Shown piece after piece: positions 9,652-16,187 of a DNA stretch of 16,187 nt (its first letter is position 1; every line of letters begins with the position of its first letter). A model generated the notes under the pieces. It ran no database searches. It saw only the letters and a program-made list of their open reading frames with translations, and was not told the origin of the DNA. Source of the DNA: Cudoniella acicularis (taxonomy: Eukaryota > Ascomycota > Leotiomycetes > Helotiales > Helotiaceae); NCBI GenBank assembly GCA_013054445.1, contig JAAMPI010001307.1, positions 1 to 16,187 on the forward strand, in the 5' to 3' direction. The position numbers and the translations under genes are program-made.

Positions 9652-11934
9652 ATGAGCTCCCTTCATTATAGCAAGAGCAGAAGAATAAAATCGATTGAAT
9701 CAGGACCCGGTTGGACAGCAACGCTCCCCTTTCGTCTCCGCAACAACACTCTCTTTAAAATGGAAGAATCTTCTCGTTCTGCCCCACCTGCATACTCGGC
9801 TCCCCATGAGCCTTCTACTTTGAATTGGGCAGAAGAGAGCGGACTTGCAGCTGCTGAAATCAAAGTGGAGGTTCAAAAGTCATACGAATTACATTCGAAT
9901 GCCATCGTCACCGACGAAAAGAACAATTCCGAGGCATTGGATTTGATGAAGTCTTCTGGAAGCCTGTCTCAAATTTTGAAAATCAATAATAGGCAGTTAC
10001 CCGAAATCTCCTCTTCTTCAGACTCGGTAACACTCGTTGATGGACCTGCGATTACACCTCCAACAACCCCAGACCCCCCTTTTCAACCTCCTCAAGATAA
10101 GGCATTCTCTGAGATCGAGAATGGTAACAGTTTTTCCGAATTTTCGATTCTTGACAAAGCAAACCGTCCAATCGTTGCACGTGAGCAATACCGAAACCAC
10201 GAGGGTATCTTATGGGAGAGTGCAAGACGAATTCTGGAAAATTATTTTATCCACCCCGCACATTTGACAGGGAAGGAGTTCGAATCCTTGGTTTGTAGTG
10301 ATGAGATTCAGGTCTCGGGATGGCTCACCGAAAACATTCCACAGCTCGTACACCGGGCTGTTGGCAGATGGGCCAAGGCAAACCAGACGTTGATCAAAGC
10401 TGGCATTTCCCCGAGTGAATTGAATGAAGGTTTTCTCGACGTCTTTGAATGGATGGATGAATCAGAGCAAGATAATTTCATCCAAAGATACAAGAAACTA
10501 GACAAGCAGATATTCACTGGTCGAGAAGGTCTCAGGTTGACGGCAAGGCAACGAGGAAAACTCATGTCTATGGCTGGATCTCAAAAGAAGAATTTTCTAA
10601 AAGCTTACCTAGCTGGAGAAGTTCAAGAAAATCCAAGAAAAAAGTCATCGAAGCAGTTCCAAACCTTCAAGTCAAATATCGAAAGTCTGAAAAGGGCGAA
10701 CAAGAAGAAATTGAAAATTCTCGAACAGAGGATGCAAGCCCTGGAAGAGATCGAACGTTCTGCCCAACGTCTTAATAGCCTAAGACTTAGTGCCGCTTCT
10801 TCGCGGGCTTCAGAATCTGGAGATTTCACTGACCTTGAGCTTTCACCTATTCACAGTCCTCACAAGGGACATTCGGGTTATGAGAGCGAAACTATTCAAG
10901 CACTGTTGGATGAGCAGACTCGAAATGGCCGAAAACGAGGGTCGACCAGTTTCTCAACCACGAAGATTCACGTCAGAACACAACCTGAAAAACAATCATT
11001 GTCTCAAACAGAGATTTGTATTGGTGCCATCACGGACCCAGAAACGCCGCCCATCGCGGGCCTCCAGATTGAGCATGGTGATCGTATGGAGGACGTTTGG
11101 GCTAATTTTGAGGACGAGTTGAACGAAGCCACCTCCCAATCATCTCATTCCTCAGCCAGAACATTTGTTGAACCAAGCACACGAGATGCCATGACTGATA
11201 CTTGCAATTCATGGGACTCTGGCCCTCATTATACTGGGCATGCCTCGGAAAACCTTGGCAATAACCAATGGGCAAATATTTTTGCTACTAGGACTGTGAT
11301 CGATGTTGATGGCATTCTTGAAAGTCATGGTCCTTGGGGGCAGTCTTCGATCAAGGAAGACCCCACGGAAAGTTTCCAGGTCACTTCCACGAACATGCCA
11401 GACACCATTTTTGTTCGAAACCTAGGTGTTGCTTGGGCGCCTACAGTAATTTTCGGCGGTGACCAAACTCCGGTTGAAGTTCGAAAAATGAGCGAGGACT
11501 CGGGCATTTGTCTGGATGTAGAGTTCTCTACAGAAGAATGTGCAACGAACATCGACCCACTTGGTCAATTTGACGACGGGGACAGTGATGTCCTAGTCCA
11601 AGCTATTTTGAGAGAAACCTCCATATCTACGAGCATGTCCGAGAGTTCCTCGACATCGGTCGACATCGTTATGAAAAATGTCCCTTCTTCAATTCCAGAC
11701 GTTGATATAGGGATTGCGAAGAGCATATGGGAGTGCGAGGCTGTGTTGGAAGACTTTGGTCCTCCTTGCTCAGTACACGCCTTTGATCCTTCATCGCCAT
11801 TTTTGGGGGATGAGTTTGGTTCGTCAGAGCTTCCAGCTGAGCAAGCAAGAACGCGAAGTGTCAGGAAGAAGATAAGCAGATTTTTTGGATCTCTCAAATC
11901 GAAAGGAAAGGTTTCTGAAGAAGTAATCTTCTAG
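9652..11934 (+). CDS. Unrecognised large Ser-rich fungal protein with PPxY motif and coiled coil
   Basis: A single uninterrupted frame of 760 codons from the first ATG (9652, ACCATGA context). A second ATG at 9760 (AAAATGG) would give 724 residues, and I cannot choose firmly; codons upstream of 9652 begin only with GTG. I do not recognise the family. Visible parts, numbered from 9652: a PPAY motif at residues 45-48, the type bound by WW domains such as those of Rsp5/Nedd4 ubiquitin ligases; a low-complexity Ser/Pro-rich part to about 165; a likely folded helical region at about 173-323, with several Trp and hydrophobic helices (ILWESARRILENYF, WLTENIPQLVHRAVGRWAKA, FLDVFEWMDESEQDNFIQRY); a basic then charged coiled-coil-like segment at about 337-383 (LKRANKKKLKILEQRMQALE); a long acidic, Ser/Thr-rich, probably disordered part; and a basic C-terminal tail (RSVRKKISRFFGSLKSKGK). 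No signal peptide or membrane helix. The flanking genes give no functional hint. Confidence 0.85.
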   Translation: MSSLHYSKSRRIKSIESGPGWTATLPFRLRNNTLFKMEESSRSAPPAYSAPHEPSTLNWAEESGLAAAEIKVEVQKSYELHSNAIVTDEKNNSEALDLMKSSGSLSQILKINNRQLPEISSSSDSVTLVDGPAITPPTTPDPPFQPPQDKAFSEIENGNSFSEFSILDKANRPIVAREQYRNHEGILWESARRILENYFIHPAHLTGKEFESLVCSDEIQVSGWLTENIPQLVHRAVGRWAKANQTLIKAGISPSELNEGFLDVFEWMDESEQDNFIQRYKKLDKQIFTGREGLRLTARQRGKLMSMAGSQKKNFLKAYLAGEVQENPRKKSSKQFQTFKSNIESLKRANKKKLKILEQRMQALEEIERSAQRLNSLRLSAASSRASESGDFTDLELSPIHSPHKGHSGYESETIQALLDEQTRNGRKRGSTSFSTTKIHVRTQPEKQSLSQTEICIGAITDPETPPIAGLQIEHGDRMEDVWANFEDELNEATSQSSHSSARTFVEPSTRDAMTDTCNSWDSGPHYTGHASENLGNNQWANIFATRTVIDVDGILESHGPWGQSSIKEDPTESFQVTSTNMPDTIFVRNLGVAWAPTVIFGGDQTPVEVRKMSEDSGICLDVEFSTEECATNIDPLGQFDDGDSDVLVQAILRETSISTSMSESSSTSVDIVMKNVPSSIPDVDIGIAKSIWECEAVLEDFGPPCSVHAFDPSSPFLGDEFGSSELPAEQARTRSVRKKISRFFGSLKSKGKVSEEVIF

Positions 11935-12563
11935 CTTTGCACCGAAGTCTGAATTGTTGCAAGGAGGAACAAATATGAATTGGGGGAACTCGCATGCGGT
12001 CTCATCCTGACGAGTCGACATTGGGATCCTCGCATACCATTTTTATACGTGGAGGCCTGTATTATTCGAAAAGAATGGGAACTGGCACTCCAATACATTA
12101 GTCACACATCAATATCACTCTCTTGTAGTCTTTACTCGACGAGGCCTATGTCGGGTCTCACAAGCAATCAAATATACATCCCACAAAAGCGACTTTTGTT
12201 CACGCAAATCACATATTTGGCAGAAAGAATCGCATTGTACCTAATCCCAAGCCTAAAAGATCGAGTGTAGCTCAGCCCCTCAGCATCTTATGATCCGTCC
12301 ACTTTGCCCATAGACCAAGACCATCAATTGCTATCTTGTAAGACTGCCACTCCCGAGCCCCAACCGAACCAAACCACAATCTCTGTATCCATAGACCAAG
12401 GAATCAAGTAAAAGAAAAACTGCCATCTCGGTTACTGACGAAGTCGTCAAAAGGATAAAATGTTGAGTACAGTGACCGATCCGTTCGTCGTAACCGCCGA
12501 GAGTCCGAAACGCCTAACATTTACGTGCCCGAGGAGAGTAGGAGATGGGAAATCGAGTGGTTT
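11935..12563. other. Convergent intergenic region (orphan gene 3' / ATG8 3')
   Basis: The orphan gene and ATG8 point towards each other here, so both 3' UTRs lie in this 629 bp. An open frame at 11980-12270 lacks coding character. A 12-bp direct repeat is listed separately. Confidence 0.5.
12308..12400. repeat. 12-bp direct repeat pair
   Basis: CCATAGACCAAG occurs at 12308-12319 and again at 12389-12400, 81 bp apart, in the probable ATG8 3' UTR. It could be a shared RNA-binding site or chance. Confidence 0.5.
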
Positions 12564-13101
<538 letters not shown>

Positions 13102-13293
13102 GATGAATGCTGTGCTTGATTTATTCGTAGATGGGTTTGTAGTGAGGTTGTGGTTGGAAAAGCAGGTCGAGATCAGGTTGGAGAGTGTTGCGTTCTTTGT
13201 AATGTACTGCGCGGAGAGGAAGCCTGGAGAGGGGAGCTTGTCTCGGCTGTGCTAAATGAATCACCGGGATGACACTTTGTGTGCCTGGGTAAT

Positions 13294-13299
13294 CACGTG
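13294..13299. promoter_or_regulatory. CACGTG E-box upstream of ATG8
   Basis: A CACGTG hexamer (ATCACGTGGC context) lies about 193 bp upstream of the ATG8 start codon. Basic helix-loop-helix factors bind such sites; binding here is inference, and a hexamer can occur by chance. Confidence 0.25.
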
Positions 13300-13733
13300 G
13301 CTCTAGCGCATGACATGTGGCGGGTGAATGACAAGGGGAAGATGACCCAGATGGTTGGATTACCCTCGCACAGAATGACTCCCATTTGCTTAGAGGCTCA
13401 TCAGCATTCAATTTGCGGTATGTGATTTCAAAATCTGCTCTTTGCTTTGGGCGCAGCGAATCACAACCAGGTTACCCTGTACTCGGTGAACTTTTAAAGC
13501 GGCAATGGAAGATAACCCTCCTCCCTAGATGATTGTGTACCCTTAGCACCAAAAAACAGCAAAGCTATCCCACAATTTCACAACTTAGAAACAGCATAAT
13601 TTTAAGCTCTTTTTACACAGCTCTAAATGGCTTTATTTTTTAAATCTTTGCTTTATTCTTTAAAAATATTGCTTTTACGGTCTCAGTGAGTGCATCTCTC
13701 ATCCTGAGGCATCCGGCCAAGCATGAGCATTGA

Positions 13734-13738
13734 CCAAT
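13734..13738 (+). promoter_or_regulatory. CCAAT box upstream of HEM13
   Basis: GACCAATC at 13732-13739 fits the CCAAT-binding-complex core (RRCCAATC) and lies 226 bp upstream of the HEM13 start codon. In aspergilli this complex, with HapX, controls iron and haem genes. I checked for the HapX spacing (CSAAT, 12 bases, RWT) and it is not met here, so only the CCAAT core is supported. Confidence 0.35.
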
Positions 13739-13963
13739 CCCTGCACCGTCCAAAAAAGTGCGGTTGCTTCATCGTGTCATTATGCACCCCAGTCTCTCGA
13801 CTCAAATTCGGTCATAAACATCCCACATTTTCCCTATTTTTCCCTATCTAGCCTTGCCGGTGTTGCCCGTCAATCGGGTTCCTCCTGCAATTGTGGTCTC
13901 ATGTTTGTACGATAGCGTCGCCATTCTCCTGCAATAGCAGCCTTCTCTCTTAAATTTCTCATC

Positions 13964-15262
13964 ATGTCTTCCACAGTTAGACCATGTCTGCACTTCTCCA
14001 GCCTGCCAAAGTTCAGGCCGAGACTCAATCAGCAGATCCGGCAACGGAGAGCTTATGGTGATATAAAACCTCCCAATCCCAAGGGTCCTCCGCGACCTGG
14101 ACAGCAGCAACCTTCATTCGGCGTTTGGGCACCAAAGACAAGAATTGCATTTGGAGTAGTGTTTATTTCAGCGATGATATATTCCATGGTAGCTTCCTAC
14201 CCTTCAATCCAGGGTGGGAACATGTGGACTAATGCTCTATAGATGACTGAAGAACCATCGAAGCTCGACCCCCCCTCAATCGCTGAGCGCGATAACCTGG
14301 CGAGGCGTGAGAGCGGCGTCACGGAAAACTCGCCCATGCGATTGCGAATGGAGGGATTCATAAAAGAACAACAGAAAGAGATTGTTGCTGAGCTGGAGCA
14401 AGTCGATGGGAAGAAATTCAAAATCGATACTTGGACTCGTGAGAATGGTGGGGGTGGGATTTCCAGCGTTCTGCAAGATGGAAATGTTTTTGAGAAAGCT
14501 GGTGTAAATATCAGCATTGTCTACGGAACACTCCCGCAGCCGGCAATCGAGAAAATGAGAGTCAACCATAAAGCGATCGATCCCAACGTCCAATCCTTGG
14601 AGTTCTTTGCTGCAGGCTTGAGCATGGTTCTTCACCCAAAAAATCCAATGGCACCAACAGTGCATCTCAACTACCGATACTTCGAAACCGCAAACCCAGA
14701 CGGAACATCAAATGCATGGTGGTTTGGAGGCGGAACAGACTTGACACCCAGCTATCTATTCGACGAAGACGCCATTCATTTCCACAAGACCATTAAGGAA
14801 GCTTGCGACAAGCACGACAAATCCTACTATCCCCGTTTCAAGATATGGTGTGACAAATACTTCTACAATAAGCATAGAGGTGAAGGTCGAGGTATTGGTG
14901 GAATCTTCTTTGATGATCTAGATGAACACGAGAAGGATCAGGAAAACACATTCGCCTTCGCACAGACTTGTTTGAAAGCCTTTTTGCCTTCGTATATTCC
15001 AATTATCAACAAGAGAAAGGATTTGCCATACACGGAGAAGGAGAAAGAGTGGCAACAAGTTCGGAGAGGCAGATATGTAGAGTTCAATCTGGTTCATGAC
15101 CGAGGCACCGCCTTTGGTCTAAATACTCCAAGCGCCAGAGTTGAGAGCATTCTGATGAGTTTGCCTCTCACTGCTAGCTGGCGATACATGTACGAGCCAG
15201 AGAAGGGGAGTCGAGAGCAGCGATTGGTGGATGTGCTAAAAGAACCCAGGGAATGGGTGTGA
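13964..15262 (+). CDS. hem13: Coproporphyrinogen III oxidase (oxygen-dependent), membrane-anchored mitochondrial form
   Basis: Exons are 13964-14188 and 14243-15262, with a 54-nt intron (GTAGCT donor, GACTAAT branch, CTATAG acceptor). Spliced length is 1245 nt, giving 414 residues. It converts coproporphyrinogen III to protoporphyrinogen IX by two oxidative decarboxylations, using O2, in haem synthesis. Family blocks seen are [25 protein letters not shown] (about residues 234-248), [17 protein letters not shown] (about 291-307) and [20 protein letters not shown], ending [20 protein letters not shown]. The first exon adds 75 residues: an Arg-rich start without acidic residues to about residue 30, a Pro/Gln-rich linker, and a hydrophobic segment ([15 protein letters not shown], 61-75). 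This suggests import into mitochondria and an inner-membrane anchor, whereas yeast Hem13 is shorter and cytosolic. The splice junction places two Met codons side by side, and a message starting at the second would give a 339-residue soluble form. Confidence 0.96.
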
Positions 15263-15559
15263 GTGTATATGGCGATGAATAGAAGTTTGTAATATAGAAA
15301 ATTCGTCTACGCTCAAATAAGCTAGTAATGAGAGCTTGAAAAGGGGTTTTGTTCGCCACGTGATCGTCCCTCCTTTAACCAGTTTCGAAGCGACATTTTC
15401 GGGCAAGCATCCAGGCTGCAGAACCACCTGCATGCTCATTTGAAATTCCCAATCAACAGCAAACCGAATTCTAAAAATACCATCTCACCCCGCCACACCC
15501 TAGGTACAGATCATGAAACTCCACTTCCACCCGGCTCTCCACATACAAATGCACTCAAA
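15263..15559. other. Intergenic: HEM13 3' flank and promoter of the SWIM gene
   Basis: This gap of 297 bp holds the HEM13 3' UTR and the leader of the next gene. A CACGTG lies at 15357-15362 (CCACGTGATC), about 200 bp before the SWIM gene start. A C/A-rich leader precedes the start codon. Confidence 0.45.
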
Positions 15560-15563
15560 ATGA
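15513..15563 (+). other. Short upstream ORF ending in an ATGA overlap with the SWIM gene start
   Basis: ATG at 15513 opens a 16-codon frame that stops at TGA 15561-15563. The stop overlaps the main ATG at 15560 in the sequence ATGA. If the leader RNA includes 15513, ribosomes would finish this peptide exactly at the main start and could reinitiate. The transcription start is not known, so this is conditional. Confidence 0.4.
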
Positions 15564-16187
15564 ACGATCTTCAAACTCTCCCCACACCCCGCACCCTGCT
15601 TACCTCCCTCATCAACACCCTAGCAAGCACCCCACCAAATCCCCAATCTCAACTCACAAGCACCACTAGCAATGTCAACGACCACTTTTTAGCTGCAGGG
15701 AAAGGAGGACCGCCCACGAACCCTCTCAAATCCCTCCCGCCGTCCCACCGCGCGCTGCTCACCACGCTCCACGTCCTCTTCCCCCCGGGAATGCTCCTGC
15801 AATCACTAGACCTTCTGGATCGGGGTCTTGTAACGCGGGTCATCGAAGAAGACCCCTTGGTTCCATCACCGGCAGAAACTCAGCACCAAAACCAAGAACA
15901 GGAACAGAATACACCTCAAGCTCAACAACAACAAGAACCAGCAGTCTTCCCACCACAAGCAAATACCCATCTCCCTCCCTCAGACCCCCCCAAACCCAGA
16001 ACCAGAGAAAGATCCCCAAAAGAAGGACAAAAACAGTATCTATCAAGTCCGCTCCTCCCAAACCCCCAAATCACGCTTTTCAACCTCGACCTCTACCTCA
16101 GGGGCAGGAACCCAGGTCTATAGCGTTCATCTCCAAGCTTGGAATTGCTCCTGTGCCGCTTTTGCTTTCTCTGCCTTTCCTTCTTCG
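15560..16187 (+). CDS. sws1: Sws1/ZSWIM7-type SWIM-domain protein, 5' part (runs off the window)
   Basis: The first ATG in frame is 15560 (CAAAATGA). The N-terminal part has a helical block, HRALLTTLHVLFPPGMLLQS followed by LDLLDRGLVTRV, which matches the region of ZSWIM7/Sws1 around its LDLVDRQSIT segment. After a Gln/Pro-rich stretch the conserved reading moves to the frame starting at multiples of 3: SIYQVRSSQ, a Ser/Thr-rich insert, then QVYSVHLQAWNCSCAAFAFS, the first half of a SWIM zinc finger (C-x-C; the C-x-H part lies beyond the edge). The two parts differ by one base in frame, so either a short intron (candidate 15944-15983, 40 nt, weak GTCTTC donor, good CCTCAG acceptor) or a one-base change in the C7 run at 15985-15991 must join them. 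Sws1 pairs with Shu2-like Rad51 paralogues in homologous recombination; that role here is by family. Confidence 0.75.

Larger units (their letters stand above)
13102..13963. other. Divergent intergenic region between ATG8 and HEM13
   Basis: This 862 bp separates divergent starts and must contain both promoters. I see no gene; minus-strand open frames near 13121-13411 and 13844-14110 look like shadows or leader sequence. An AT-rich block lies at about 13590-13680 with runs of TTTAAA-like sequence. Motifs listed separately are a CACGTG on the ATG8 side and a CCAAT on the HEM13 side. Confidence 0.5.

Noticed and set aside
10278..10290. tRNA B-box-like sequence (GTTCGAATCC)
   Set aside because: It lies within the orphan coding frame and has no matching A box or cloverleaf around it.
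13121..13411. Minus-strand open frame of 96 codons upstream of ATG8
   Set aside because: It ends just before the ATG8 start and resembles no known protein; more likely leader or promoter sequence.

Overview
This window comes from the nuclear genome of a filamentous ascomycete (Pezizomycotina; a Leotiomycetes-like fungus is my guess, not shown). The evidence is short GT-AG introns of about 47-112 nt, many with CTRAC/CTAAY-like branch points just before the acceptor, mitochondrial proteins encoded in ordinary nuclear genes, and fungus-only families (Nce101, fungal-type Rpc82). Most genes are split, so many exons were joined by hand from reading frame, splice signals and family conservation.

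Layout, left to right: a doubtful 3' end of a minus-strand gene (56-441); ATP15, the F1-ATP synthase epsilon subunit, minus strand, three tiny exons (970-1357); QCR2, complex III core protein 2, minus, four exons (1690-3265); a roughly 300 bp divergent promoter; RPC82, RNA polymerase III subunit, plus, four exons (3565-5826); a 1.5 kb AT-rich gene-poor stretch; GGC1, mitochondrial GTP/GDP carrier, plus, eight exons (7328-8624); NCE101, plus, two exons (8995-9251); a large unrecognised Ser-rich protein, plus, no intron (9652-11934); ATG8, minus, three exons (12564-13101); HEM13, coproporphyrinogen III oxidase, plus, two exons (13964-15262); and the 5' part of a Sws1/ZSWIM7-type SWIM-domain protein, plus, running off the right edge (15560-16187).

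The genes do not form an operon or an obvious pathway cluster. Four of them (ATP15, QCR2, GGC1, HEM13) serve mitochondrial energy, nucleotide and haem metabolism, which is a mild thematic grouping. The others serve transcription, autophagy and probably recombination repair. I see no transposon, CRISPR array, biosynthetic cluster, tRNA or rRNA. I found no convincing new multi-gene system. The most useful points are the ATP15 gene hidden in small exons, the frame break in the Sws1-like gene, the membrane-anchored presequence of HEM13, and the orphan PPxY-containing protein.
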